Shown here in pieces: positions 34,454 through 46,088 of a stretch of 64,000 nucleotides of DNA. Both the position numbers and the translations under genes were made by a program. Location of the stretch: NCBI GenBank assembly GCA_025200525.1, contig CM045768.1, positions 53,569,177-53,633,176 on the forward strand, in the 5' to 3' direction. Origin of the DNA: Camellia lanceoleosa (lineage: Eukaryota; Streptophyta; Magnoliopsida; Ericales; Theaceae). Within the stretch, counting starts at the first letter, position 1. Each line of letters starts with the position of its first letter. The notes under the pieces are model-generated. The model did no database searches. It worked only from the letters and a program-made list of their open reading frames with translations, and was not told the origin of the DNA.

Positions 34454-35527
34454 TTATACCCTTTTATACTTGTGTGGATAACGAATGAAATATCCAGATA
34501 TTGTTCTTGAGTCCAACTTTTTCTCTTGTGGGTTAAAGATTCTTGCCTCTGCTGGACAACCCCAAATATGTAAATGTCTCAAATTAGGTTTCCTACTAGT
34601 CCATAACTCAAAAGGAGTTGTTGGGACTGCCTTATTAGGAACCCTATTTAAGATATACATTGCAGTTTTTAAAGCTTCACCCCACAGTAAAATAGGTACA
34701 ATTGAGTAACTTAACATACTTCTAACCATATTTTTAAGTGTACAATTATGCCTTTCAACAACTCCATTCTGCTGTGGCATACCTGGTATTGTATATTGAG
34801 CACAAATGCCTTTCTTTTCTAAGAATTTAGCAAATGGGCCAAGATTTTGGCCGGACTCATCATATTTACCATAATACTCACCACTCCTGTCTGATCTCAC
34901 TATTTTAACCTTTCTATCTAACTGTCTCTCGACTTCAGTTATGTACACCTCAAGGATGTCAACAATTTGAGACTTTTCATGAATTAGATACACATATTCA
35001 TAACGTGAGAAATTATCTATAAATGTAATGATATATTTTTCACCATGAAGACATGGGATGTTGAGTGGCTCGCAAATATCTGTATGAATTATCTCAAGAA
35101 GCTCATTACTTCTTGTGGCACCTTTCTTGGTGTGTTTAGTTTGCTTTCCTTTGATGCAATCCACACATATCTCAAAATTAGTGAAGTCTAGGTTTTCCAA
35201 AATCCTATTCTTTACCAATTTTTCAATTCTATTTCTAGAGATATGCCTCAACCGTCTATGCCACAAGATTGAGGATTTTTCATTAATTAGACCACATTTT
35301 AAACCAATATTCGAATGCAGAGTTACTAATGATTGTGCAAACTCATGATTTAAGTTAATTTTATATAAAGCATCACATAAATTACCAGAACTAATCATTA
35401 TTGAATTAAACATTAAATAGAGTTTTCCACAACTAAATAAAACTGAATATCCAACATGATCTAATTTGGATAACGACACTAAATTCCTAGAAATTGAAGG
35501 AACATAAAAAGTGTCTTCTAGATCCAT
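34454..35527 (-). pseudogene. Copia integrase
   Basis: One 357-residue frame. The pre-integrase region has [19 protein letters not shown]. The HHCC zinc motif is [11 protein letters not shown] then CVDCIKGKQ. The DDE core is [17 protein letters not shown] and [10 protein letters not shown]. The C-terminal part has [19 protein letters not shown]. All catalytic residues are present, so this is the best preserved coding piece of the element. The frame is closed by stops at both ends. Confidence 0.92.
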
Positions 35528-35568
35528 CTAATAACCCGCCTCTAGGATCAATCGATAGGTTACTATAG

Positions 35569-36203
35569 CTACGACTTCAACTTTGAGACAGTTCCCATAT
35601 AGACAAATCTTTCACAAACCTTCAGTTTTCTAGTTGAAAGGTATCCCTGCATGGAATTTGTAATGTGGGTTGTGGCCCCAGAGTCAATCCACCAAGTGTT
35701 AGAAGGTACTTCAGCAAGATTTGATTCATAACAAACAAAAGAAAATTTTTTATATTTCTTTTTGAACCAAGCCTTTCGCTTGCTACAGTCTTTCTTCACA
35801 TGTCCCTTCTTGCCACAAAAGTAGCACTTGACAGTGAAACCATTCTGAGCCTGATTTTCTTCCCCAGGCCCATTCTTTTTCTTTATAGCTCCATGAGTTA
35901 CAGCCAATGCAGTTTGACGTCCTTTCTCCCTCAACCTCACTTACTCCTGAACACACATATTAGTCAGCTCATTCAAACTCCACTTATTTTTATTGGTGCT
36001 ATAGTGAATTTTGAATGCACCAAACTATGATGGAAGTGAGGTGAGAATAAACTGCATGAGGAAAGTTTCACCAATTTGCATTCCTAAAGTTTTAAGCTTT
36101 ACAGCTTTGTCAATTCAACCATAACAGTGCCAATAAGTAGAGGGACGCCCGATGCAAGAGAGTGCAATGAGGTGGCAACTTTCACTGAAATAAGATAAAA
36201 GCA
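35569..36203 (-). pseudogene. Copia gag C-terminus and protease
   Basis: The frame 35940-35569 carries an intact CX2CX4HX4C zinc knuckle, CYFCGKKGHVKKDC, followed by the protease active site WWIDSGATTHITNSMQGY. Upstream (36203 to about 35941), a broken frame still shows LGMQIGETFLMQFILTSLPS and NKNKWSLNELTNMCVQE, the C-terminal half of a copia gag, with two stops. The rest of gag is missing, replaced at 36204 by unrelated AT-rich sequence. Confidence 0.85.
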
Positions 36204-37688
36204 TGTGACGCCCCAAATATTTACTCTAAGGGTTAGGGTAACGTCACTAAAGAGTCCTTTGGTCAATAACCAAATAAGATCCCAGGAATGTCAGAGGAGT
36301 CAATATAGCCTCCCTTCTAAATCCAACCACCTTAGATAGCAAGCTATCTTTTTGACAGATCTTAAGAGGTATTAACACAATGTCTCATAAGTAATGCGAA
36401 AACAGGCATAAACAATATACATATTAAAGCTTTGAGAATTATAATGATGAACCACTGATATCACATAAGTCTTTCCTTTGGGCAAAACTTAGGTATATCT
36501 ATTGTCTACTCGTCAAGAATCACTTATGTAGGTCTAAAGTAATTTATGCAACTTTTCAGTTAGTCATGTTACCTTTGGGTATTCAATTCTAATCTATTAA
36601 ATTACATATGTTACATTACCCTACCCAGTTCATAATTATTTGAAAGTGACTCTCCTTTGGGCTAGTCTCAATCTCCTAATTATAACTGCAATTAAGAATA
36701 TTATCGACCTTAATGTTACCCTTTTAACAATTCTTTTATGTAGTTCTATATTCATAAATTTTATAAATCTAGGCCACTTTGGCAGCTACTAAATTAATAA
36801 ACCTTATGAATGCGGAACTAATCAACAATATTCTCTATTCATTAATTTGAGTTATTTAATTATCATTAATTCAATTATTATTTTAATGAAATCACTAATT
36901 ATGATTTCTGGAATTTCTTTTATGTAATTGCAATTACCAGTATAATAATAATAACTCTGGACGAACAAGAATATATATATATATATATTAAATTATGCAA
37001 TATGACAATCATGAATTTCTCATATAATGGTCAATAAGAATTACACCTAATATGAATTAACCACTTCAATATTTAATATTCAATGTCATAAAATTATATC
37101 ATGATATCGAATTTAAATCATGAAAATATATAAATATCAACAATAATAGACAATAAGTGTACATAATCAAACAAGGTAAAAACATAATTATCTAATATAA
37201 TACAATCAAATAAATATATTTATTTAATAGACCGAACAATTCAACAAAATTCTAAAATTGCTTTTAGTCTATGCACTTTGTCATAACGGCAGATAATATA
37301 AATATTACACTCAATTCTGTATCATATTATAATGATTATAAAAATTATTATTGCAAAAATTAATAATAAATCGAAGCATGCATATTACACGTTTATCAGC
37401 AATTCTCTTTTAAATACCCTAATGCATCCTTCTCTTTCAGTTTTTCACTTAAATATGTGTACATATCGAAAACTTGTAACATAAGGCTTTGTCAACTGCC
37501 AAATCTATTTTCTTTTTGATGGGCAAAAGATAATATCATGACAAAAATTACATAACAAGACATTCTCAAGAAACTGTCATTAATCTTCTTTTTTATAATA
37601 AAAACAGATGTACCGTTTTATGAATGATTATAATAATAATATTCATAAATATATTATTATTCCAAGGTGTATTGATTCACAAACCTAA
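36204..37688 (-). mobile_element. AT-rich insertion or leader starting TGTGACGCCCC, probable LTR fragment
   Basis: The left end TGTGACGCCCCAAAT is the inverted form of a gypsy-type LTR end (GGGGCGTCACA) and interrupts the copia gag. I found no second end with a matching target duplication, so the extent is uncertain and part of it may be the copia leader. There is no coding frame; an (AT)n run lies at about 36970-36988. Confidence 0.35.
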
Positions 37689-37701
37689 GGCTCTAATACC
37701 A
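37689..37701 (-). promoter_or_regulatory. Primer-binding site of the truncated copia element
   Basis: On the minus strand TGGTATTAGAGCC lies two bases from the LTR end. It differs from the standard tRNA-Met site TGGTATCAGAGCC by one base. Confidence 0.85.
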
Positions 37702-37703
37702 TA

Positions 37704-38180
37704 TGTAAGAAATTAATGTACATGTAACCATAATAATAATACGGAATTGAACTTTGTAAGATCTTGAATTCAATACAACTCAATAATAAAACGAACATAC
37801 GTTTGTCAGCCATTGAATTAGAGAAGTTGAGAAAATACCCTTAATAGTTGAACCTTGAATTCTTGGCTCACCTTCTTCTCTTTGTCTCTCTTAATTAGGA
37901 TGACTATAGAACTTAAAGTGATGGAAAAATATTCATATTATGTAAGGGGAGTCACCCATCCTTATATAGAGGAGAGAAAAGGGCCAGATAAACTCTATTA
38001 GAAAAATTCCTGTCCATCAAGGTTTCCTTCTTATCTTAGAAGAGTAATTATCCCATATTTAAAATTCTAATTACTGAACTTTATCTCAGATATTGGCTTT
38101 ATCTGGTTGTGGAGTCCAAATAAAATAAAACATGTGAAAGATATATAAGCTATTGGGCCACACCAGAAATAAATCCAACA
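37704..38180 (-). repeat. 5' LTR of the truncated copia element
   Basis: On the minus strand it begins TGTTGGATTTATTTCTGG, ends TTAATTTCTTACA, and is adjacent to the primer site. It is 477 bp, a usual size for a copia LTR. Plus-strand positions 38178-38180 read ACA as the inverted TGT start. Confidence 0.85.
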
Positions 38181-38776
38181 AAATGAACTTCAACTCCCAT
38201 GTTTTCTACTTTTGCTTTTCCAACCACCCAAACAAGAAATCAAATGAACAAGAAAATGCCAACATGTTGGCACCAAAAAAAATTGAATCTGTTAGCAAAG
38301 CTCTTATTCTGTCAAACATTTACAAGCACCGACCTCTCTCCACACATGGAAAAGAAACGGCGCAAGAGCTTGGAAAATATTACAATAACTATTCTTCTCC
38401 CTTGTCGTTGCTTTTTACATAATATCATATCATAATACTAACAACGAAAAAAAATAAACTAGAGAGCGCCTTCTTTAAACCACAATCAAACCTATTGCTT
38501 CTTCAGCTTGTGCTGCGAGCTTAGTCTAGTGAAGTTTTTCAAAGTATAAGGCAAGTCTTCGACTGTTGTTTGCGATGTTGCTTGGCTTACTGCTAGGACC
38601 AGTAAGCATGGGCAGCAAGGACCCCGTCCAAGAGCTCCTGGGAAACGGGCTCACCCCTCCTTTGCTGGGGAGATATGCACCAGTGTTTTCCACTTGTCCT
38701 GCATAATCCCCAATCACAAAACACCACCAACCATGTCATGTGAGCTTACTTCTAATGATTAAACAAACATTGTGTA
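38181..38776. other. Spacer with an exon-like remnant next to the hAT insertion site
   Basis: Sequence outside the copia and hAT elements. Apart from the exon-like segment at 38526-38698 I see no supported feature. The last eight bases (ATTGTGTA, 38769-38776) are the hAT target duplication. Confidence 0.5.
38526..38698 (-). pseudogene. Exon-like fragment of an unidentified gene
   Basis: On the minus strand a TTATGCAG acceptor is followed by an open segment of 57 codons ending in TAG. It is GC-richer than its surroundings and contains GAYLPSKGGVSPFPRSSWTG and NNSRRLALYFEKLH. The composition looks like a real terminal exon, but I do not recognise the family. It may be a remnant of a host gene into whose vicinity the hAT element jumped; no matching upstream exon was found on the other side of the element. 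Confidence 0.35.
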
Positions 38777-39442
38777 CAGGCCCGGCCTTGAGGGCAGGCC
38801 AAAGAGGCCTACGCCTTGGGCCCCTAGATTTGGGCTGAAAATAAGGCCCCAAAATATGATTTTGTGTTTTAGATATAAGAAAAAAAACCAAATACTATAA
38901 GCCCAATTGAATATGGGGCCTAAAAAATATATATATATATATATCATGATAGAGGCCCAACTGAACATGGGCCCAAAAACAAGAAACACATTATAATACC
39001 CACCCTGAGGCTGAGAAGAATGAATTCATGTGGGTCACTGAAAGAAACATTGAAAGAAACACATCTCTCTCTCTCTTATTGGATTGATCTCTCTCTCGCA
39101 TTAGACTGATAAAACCGTGTGAGTCCACCTTCAATCCTCTCCTCTCCTCCATATTTGACGGACGCTGAGCATTAACGATTTTGGGCATCAAAACTGTGAC
39201 TCTATATATATATATCACATTTAAACGGAGGAAGTTTTTGCCCTAATTTTTCCCCTAATTTTCCTCCTAATTTCTTGCCCTATATATTTTGTTCTTTAAA
39301 TTAGAAAATTACCTAATTTATGTGCTTTAGTGGAAGTCTATAATTTTTGTTATCCTCTAATTCTGAAAGTATATTATTTGCAAAGATCAGTGATTGTGAA
39401 TTTGTGTGAATTTGTGTGGATTTGTGATTATATTGAGTAGTC

Positions 39443-40200
39443 ATGCCTCCTAGGAAGTATATTTCTGGATGTGAAAAAAAGAAAAAGAAGCAAAAATTAG
39501 AAAATTTTATTCAATCTCAATTGGGAGCGCTTAATAAATTTTTTGGTAGCAAGAAACAAATAGAAAGTTCATGTTTGGTTGATGAAGATTTGGTAATTGA
39601 AAAACTAAATCAATGTAATGAGAATGATAATGAAGATTTGGGTGTTGAAGAGCCTATTGAATGTTTGAATGAGAATGAAAATGAAGATTTGGTGAATGAG
39701 GAACCCACTGAAAATGAAGATTTTAATGTTGAATATGGACCTTTAAATATTAATGACCCAAGTAATTGGGACAAGATTTATCAGAATTTCAGAGATTTAT
39801 TAGTTGAAAGAGCTCCTATAAGAAGTAATGTTATCAATTTTCCTAGAGATGACAAGGATAGACATTTCTCCTCTACATATTACATTCGAAATTTATCAAA
39901 TGGAGAGAAGCAAGATAGGAAAGGGCTAATATATTCAGATGCTTCAAACAAAGTGTTTTGCTTTTGTTGTAAGTTGTTTAAGGAAGATGGGAACAAGACT
40001 CAGTTGGCTACTAATGGTTTTTAAGATTGGAAGAATCTAGATCACAGGCTTAGAAGTCATGAAACTAGCAATGAGCACATTACTTGTATGAGCAAATGGA
40101 TTGAATTGGAAAAAAGATTGCAAAAGAATGAAACAATTGATAAAGGTGTTCAAGAACAAATCAATATGGAGAGAGAACATTGGAAAAATGTGTTACTAAG
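39443..40200 (+). pseudogene. hAT transposase, N-terminal part with TTF-type zinc finger
   Basis: The frame starts at 39443 with a basic segment (MPPRKYISGCEKKKKKQK) that could serve nuclear import. An acidic Asn/Glu-rich stretch follows with repeats of the type NENEDLVNEEP. Then comes the TTF-type finger region: PLNINDPSNWDKIYQNFRDL, FSSTYYIRNLSNGEKQDRKG, KVFCFCCKLFKEDG. An in-frame TAA at 40022-40024 follows NGF. The same frame continues beyond it as DWKNLDHRLRSHETSNEHIT to 40200, where the LTR insertion cuts the codon. The finger would bind the transposon ends. Confidence 0.92.
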
Positions 40201-41504
40201 TGTGGACGCGCCCTCGGGCCTCCGTGCTCTTCCACAGTTCGGAATTGTTTTGTGTCACAGTTCTTAATCTGATCTTACAATATGCAATATGAGATTGATA
40301 AATCACCAAAGAGTCCAAATCCGGCAAATTGTTTTGGAAAACAGATTTTTGTAAAGAAGTGCCAAACATGGACTGCTTTGCCAGATACAGAGTCGCCACC
40401 TAAATATTTTTTATGGGGGAATTTAGGAAACCCTGACTCATTGCCTAAGGCCACGTGTCCGTCATCACCAAAGTTGCCTCGGCTCGGGAACTTGGGTACA
40501 ATTGGGGAAGGTCAACTATGAGCACCCTCGCTCGCCCGATCAAAGATCGGTCTCTACTAACCATGATATCTAGTTTTGAAAACATTATGCATTCTTATTC
40601 CGGTTAATTAGCTAATCTTACTATGTGATGCGGACAACACAAAAGTATAGACTAGATCGCCTAATTTGGAACAAAGCATTGCATATCCGCTCATTTGAAA
40701 GATAGTTTGAAATTTGCTACTCGCAAGTAGGCTAAAACACGAATTTCAACAAGTTGTTCCAACTCAAGCAATCCAACCTCCACCCATAGGCATTCAGGCA
40801 GTAAATCAACTAAGCAGTTAGCCTCATGGCAAGCATGCTTTCATGTTAACATTCACACTCATGCGAGATGCTAAAGCGTGAACACTCACCTAGTACTCCA
40901 AGCCAAAACAAGGAACATGTTAGTAATCAAATGTATGATCCAAGTCCATGTTAAGGTGGCTAATGCATCGCAGGCAAAATGCAGCTAGAATAGGCTCGGC
41001 TAATCTATGGATGGCATGTGAAATGCAGTAGATGACATGTATTCAAGTTAGATTTGAAATACTCATAATTAGTATGATCATGGAGCAGTGCATGCAATAC
41101 AAATGAATGGATGCAAACATGCTATCATAAGTATGCTAATCAAAACATGTCCTAATACTAACCATCAAAAGCAGGTAAGTAAAAAGGAGAAAGTAGTGGT
41201 GGTGGAAGACATACATCACACGCACGCACACTTATTACACAATTCACCTCACCTCACCGGAGGACCAAAAGAATAATACAAATTTAACTAACTAACAAGC
41301 CAATTAAATAGTTCAGATCACTTAACTAGTTAAGCAAATTAACTAAGCTAATAAAGCGGTAAAAAGCAGTCGGAAGAGGGTCCAATGCATGCGTGCCGCT
41401 CAGCTAATCCACCACCATGCACAAACCCTCTGTTTGCCTTTGTTTTATGCTTCAAGACCGCACAAGTCCCAAAGTTATACGAAATACTCCCCGAGGGTTG
41501 TGGG

Positions 41505-41620
41505 AGACCACCGGCCAAGAGGAATGGTCACCGGCCATGGAAAAGTGGTCATCGACCATCTATGATGCTCTCAGCCATCCATTGTTGGTCAATCGGCATT
41601 GAGAATGGCCGGTCGACCAT
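41505..41620 (-). repeat. GGCC/GGTCGACC repeat cluster in the solo LTR
   Basis: Repeated units such as ACCGGCCA, GTCATCGACCAT and ATGGCCGGTCGACC correspond in position and orientation to the 20255 and 30128 clusters. A second cluster near the LTR start at about 45750-45870 (TGGTCGGCCGACCGGCC) repeats the same theme. Confidence 0.6.
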
Positions 41621-43432
41621 CTCTTCCTGCAGAACCCTGTTTTGACAGCAACAGAGGGTAGACAAAGCATGGCAATGCATTTTCAAGCAAATGTTTGCAC
41701 AACCACCCTCTCTATCATGTTTAAGACTTAGGAGAGTATGGTACTCAACCCTCGGGCCATCAATCGCGCATTTCAATGCGTGATGGCCCAAAAGGCCAAG
41801 TGTGCAATTTCAATGTTAAATGAAATGCACACCAAATAAACAAGGGACCCAACCTCTATCATGGTGATTCAAGAGGCAAGACATGCATGCAAAATGCAAC
41901 CTAAGCATGCGAGCTAAGTATGCAATATGAGCATGCAAACAAACATGCAAGCATGTGAGCATGCAACAATATTCAAACATATAACAACATGTTGAGTGAC
42001 CAAAAGAGAGAATGCATGCCAAATGCATTACAACCTAATCATGCAACAACATGTCATGGATTGAGTACATAATGAGGCATAATTGAACTAGCATGCTACA
42101 ATATGTAATTCACCAAATATGCAACAAGTATGTGACAACATACAAGGCAAACATGCAACAACATGCGGGGATGGACTTACACCAATTTGGGCAGCTCTCA
42201 AATAGGCCCAAAACGGTGGCCAAAGTGCTAAAGGATAAGGGACAAAGTCACATACAAACATCCATGGTGATTGGTCTAACACTTAAGCATAAAGAGGCAA
42301 CTTTTAAGCACACTTAAAAGGAGGCAAACATGGACAAATGGCAAGCATTGTAAGCTCTAAAATCATGTTAGAAAAGGTGCCAAACCAATTAAACAAATCA
42401 AGCAAAGCATGCAACCCAGCCCAAAACTCAAGGCTAGCCAAGGGGCTTAAGCCATGACCATACAAACCAAGCCTCAAAGGGCCAAAGGGACTCAAAACAG
42501 TCCCAAGGAAGACCAAAACAAGGTCAAAGACACACTTAGATGGCATCTAAATGTCCTATACATGATGGCATACACAAGGGTCCAAACATGGAGCATAAGA
42601 CATCAACCTTTTAAAGCACTAAAGGAGCATCAAATGCAAGCATATAAGCATGGCATACGGACTGAAATGACATAACTAATGGTGCCAAACCACTGAAATG
42701 ATGCAAATAGAGCATGCTAGAGAATCCAATACTCAAAGCTTACAAGGGAGATTGCATGGTAGCTATACAAAGCAAATCATGGGTGACCCAAATAACCAAA
42801 ATCAGACCTTAAGCACACCAAAACATGCATAAAAGCTTCACAAAGCTAAGCCAAAATCATGCTAGAAAGTCATGGTACATCATGATGCATGTTAAGGCAA
42901 TTTCATGGCATTACAAGACAAGTATGCAAAGCATGCATGATGTGTCTAAACCAACTTAAAAGAGTGCTATAACACGGAAAAATAACCACAAATACCAACT
43001 AAGACATGGCCAACATGGACTTAATCAAGGTGCACACACATGAGGCTAAAATGACAAGTTTTGAAGACAACAAGGAGAGGGGATGGCCCTCTCCTTCTTA
43101 GGACCTCAAAACACCATCCCTACCACTGAAATCCCTCTGGATTTCAATGGTGAGGAGGCCAATACAAGGTGGTCCTGGAGCTCACCAAAAATAGCACAAA
43201 AAGGAGGCCAAACAAGGCCTAAGAGGGGGCAAACAATCCCAAACCGCAAAACAACCTTAAGCAAAGTTCAAAAGCAAGTAAAATCAGAACTTTTACTAGT
43301 TATACACTAAGCTTTAAAACAGATGCAAGATAGGTCAAAACCTTGTGCAAAAATAGGGAATAAAGGGGTAAGGTTCTTACCCTTGAAGACCTTCTTCAAG
43401 AAGAGAGCTCCAGCACCTTCCTTAGGTCAAAA

Positions 43433-45397
43433 TATAGCGACCCCGGTCTTTCCCATTTGTTTATTGTATTCGGGCTTATGTTCCGTAGATTTCGTTGTTA
43501 TCAGATTGTTGTTGTCATCCTTTAATTCTATTTGATCAAGTTTTAGGATGTGTTGGGCGTGTTTCGAACAGTTGGGTTGAGCCTTGGTCTAGATGTTGGT
43601 TGCCCAGTTTTTGGCCTTTCCGCTCGAGCGGACATTCCTGAGCTTCGGCAGGTTTACACTATTCGGCATTTTTTGGTCCTCGCAAAACTTCGCAGTGAGA
43701 GTTCTCGCCGGCGGGTTTTTATACGCTCGTGCGGATTGAGCTCGAGCGGTATTGTTGACGCTCGACCGGGTAGTGTGTTCTTCGCGTGGGTTCTGGAATG
43801 GAGGAATCTACGCCGGCGGTTATTATTGAGCTCGGCGGACCTTGTTTTTGTCCTTTACGCCGGCGGTGTGTTATGCCTTCGGCGGGCCTGTCCAGCTTTA
43901 TATAAGCGGCGGGTTTTAATCGATTTTCATCTTCTTTGATTCCAAACCCTAGATTACGAGTTTTCTCTCTCCCAACTCACCTTCTCTCTTAGGATTGATC
44001 TATCTAGAGTGTGTTTCTACCCTAGTTTCTTCATTAAAAAGGTAGAGTGAGTCGAGGGCTTTCATTTAATCTGAACAGTTTTGGATTTGGAGCACTTTGG
44101 AATTTGGGCATCATCTTCATCTTCTCCTTTTTGAGTTATTTCTTCGAGGTAGGGATTTCCTACTCCATTTATACGTTTTAATCCTAAGTGGTGGTATTTT
44201 GATATGTGGGGGTAGGTTAGTAATTTTGGGGGAAACCTTAAGGTTTGTCATCGATTAATTTATATAATTAATTTAAGGGAAGATTGTGATATTGGGTTAA
44301 ATTCATGAGATTGGAGAATTTAGTGGTTTAATGATGTACTTGGTAGTTTAAATACTACCTTTGAGAATATTGAAATTACATTTATGGTTATAGTTATTTC
44401 TTGCTTAGAAATAATTGTATTGGGCTATCGGTGGAGGATAGCCATTGATTGTTGTAGACCTTGCATGCGGCTTAGGTATAACTGAAATTGAGTCAATTGT
44501 TTGACTGTTGAGTTAATACAGAACATTCGTGTATTAATTATGTGTTGTATATGACAAGTATTGATTATGTTGCATATGCATTTGGTTTTGGAAGAGATAG
44601 GTGATGAACTCCACGGTTTAGGAGGAGATAGGGGATGGACCTCTAAACCGGACTTGTTGGGAGGAGATAGGGGATGGACTCCAGTAGCATCACTTATGTG
44701 TGTGCTTAATTATAATAGAAATATTTCTATTTGTTATTGATATGATACATCACCACCATGCGTATCAGTTGGGAAGTAAGGAAGTGAATTTGATTGAGAT
44801 TGGTATAACACCAGCATGTGTGTTTATTATGTTATGAGAAAGGTTTAACCTGATTTGTTATCCTTGTTGAGTTGTTTGGCGAGTTGAGCTATATTGACCT
44901 ATAAATGGAAAGTAAAAGGTGTCATAGACCATGTGTCATAGACAACGTAGGCGTTTGTGTCGATGAATTGTAAATTGATTATCTTGTGTTAACCATGTAT
45001 CGGGTGCTACTACTTTAGTTAATTCTTATGCTTGGTTTAGTATTTCTCTACTGGGCTGTGGCTCACCCTATATGGGAACTTCATTTTCAGGTTCAGGTGG
45101 TTCACTACCTCCAAAGACTTAGCTTGTGAGGATTTGGACTTGAAGACTTGTTTTATTTGTTTTAGTTGTTTTATTTGAATTATGTAAACATTCAAGCCCA
45201 GGGCTTTATTTGTTTTGAGTTAGAACTCATGAAATTATGTCCAAGTGTTGGCTTGGCAAGATGTAAGCTCGTAGGGCATTTATTTTGATGTTTTATTTCG
45301 TAATACTCTGATGATTTAAATAATATAATGTTTTTTCTTCTTTTAATAATATTTGCCTTGTTTTATATTTAGTGGGTTTAATTTTGAGGGTGTTACA
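43433..45397 (+). mobile_element. Solo LTR of a third retrotransposon family, nested in the Tat LTR
   Basis: It begins TATAGCGACCCCGG and ends TTTGAGGGTGTTACA. CAAAA flanks both sides (43428-43432 and 45398-45402). The GGGTGTTACA end is typical of chromovirus-like gypsy LTRs. The interior holds a GC-rich segment (43550-43940) with a chance frame and two tandem copies of GGAGGAGATAGGGGATGGAC near 44622-44680. There is no coding capacity. Its position shows that it arrived after the Tat element, which arrived after hAT. Confidence 0.88.
44584..44690 (+). repeat. GGAGATAGGGGATGGACTCC-type repeats in the nested LTR
   Basis: Two close copies of GGAGGAGATAGGGGATGGAC are followed by CTCTAAACC and TCCAGTAGC, preceded by a related GAAGAGATAGGTGATGAACTCC. 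The units are about 36-40 bases apart. Confidence 0.75.
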
Positions 45398-45607
45398 CAA
45401 AACTAGCCCAAGAACTCCAAGAACAACCTGTGGTGCCTCAGCAACCAAGGTATGGTGCCTTAGTGCAAAACTAAGAACAAACACACCTTATACACACAAA
45501 TCAAAAGGGGAGGGAGATATAGAGATAGGATAGATACAAGACTCCTAACCCTAAAACCAGACCTCTAGAACTTCTTGGAACCCCTGAGGAGGGAGGAGAA
45601 TCCCTCC

Positions 45608-45614
45608 CTTTATA
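45608..45614 (-). promoter_or_regulatory. TATA box of the minus-strand Tat LTR
   Basis: CTTTATA on the plus strand is TATAAAG on the minus strand. It lies about 470 bases from the LTR start, near the place of the TATA box in the other LTR copies, and is preceded by the inverted ATACACGTGTATAG motif that resembles their pre-TATA region. Confidence 0.5.
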
Positions 45615-46088
45615 GGAATTCCAATCTTGCAAAGCTTACAAAACAAGCTAAGCAAGAGTGAAATCCCTCCATACACGTGTATAGAGGGGGTGCATTGTGG
45701 ATGCCAGCTACCACAGCTGGCATAAAATATCTACCAAAAGCAGATGAACAGTGGTCGGCCAGCCAAAAATGACAAATTGACCAAAACAATGGTCGGCCGA
45801 CCGGCCATTACCAATGACCGCTAACAACAAAATAGGGCCGGTGGCCTCAAGCCATGGCCGGTGAGGTGTGGGGATGGCTAACAAGCCTTCTTCTACCCTC
45901 AGAAGCAAAACAACAAGTGTTTGGTGCAAAACCAAGCACAGAACAGTCAAGTTGAGAGTTCCTAAGGCAAGGCACGTAGCCGAGACCTCTGAGAACTCAA
46001 AACGAACACGAACATGGATGATCACCGAGTGTTCAAACGGTGACGTCCAAGTCTTGAGGACGGTCAAAAATGGGGTGTTTACACTAAG

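Larger units (their letters stand above)
33173..38180 (-). mobile_element. 3'-truncated Ty1/copia retrotransposon
   Basis: On the minus strand: 5' LTR (37704-38180), primer site, leader or inserted sequence, partial gag with zinc knuckle, protease, integrase and reverse transcriptase. The sequence then stops inside the reverse transcriptase C-terminus at about 33173. RNase H and the 3' LTR are absent. It abuts the truncated gypsy integrase with no target duplication, which indicates a deletion or rearrangement junction rather than an insertion. It belongs to a different copia family from 8665-15587. Confidence 0.85.
40201..46083 (-). mobile_element. Solo LTR of the Tat-type family inside the hAT gene
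   Basis: It begins TGTGGACGCGCCC and ends GGGGTGTTTACA, flanked by CTAAG at 40196-40200 and 46084-46088. Read on the minus strand it starts TGTAAACACCCCATTTTTGA, the start of the LTRs at 18520 and 28279, and keeps their internal landmarks, including the region with CGCCACCTAAAT (inverted) near 40400. Minus the nested 1965-bp element it is about 3.9 kb. No gag or pol is inside, so this is a solo LTR left by recombination. Confidence 0.93.

Noticed and set aside
43550..43939. 129-codon frame in a GC-rich segment
   Set aside because: It lies wholly inside a solo LTR with exact target duplications and has no recognisable domain, so it is a chance frame.
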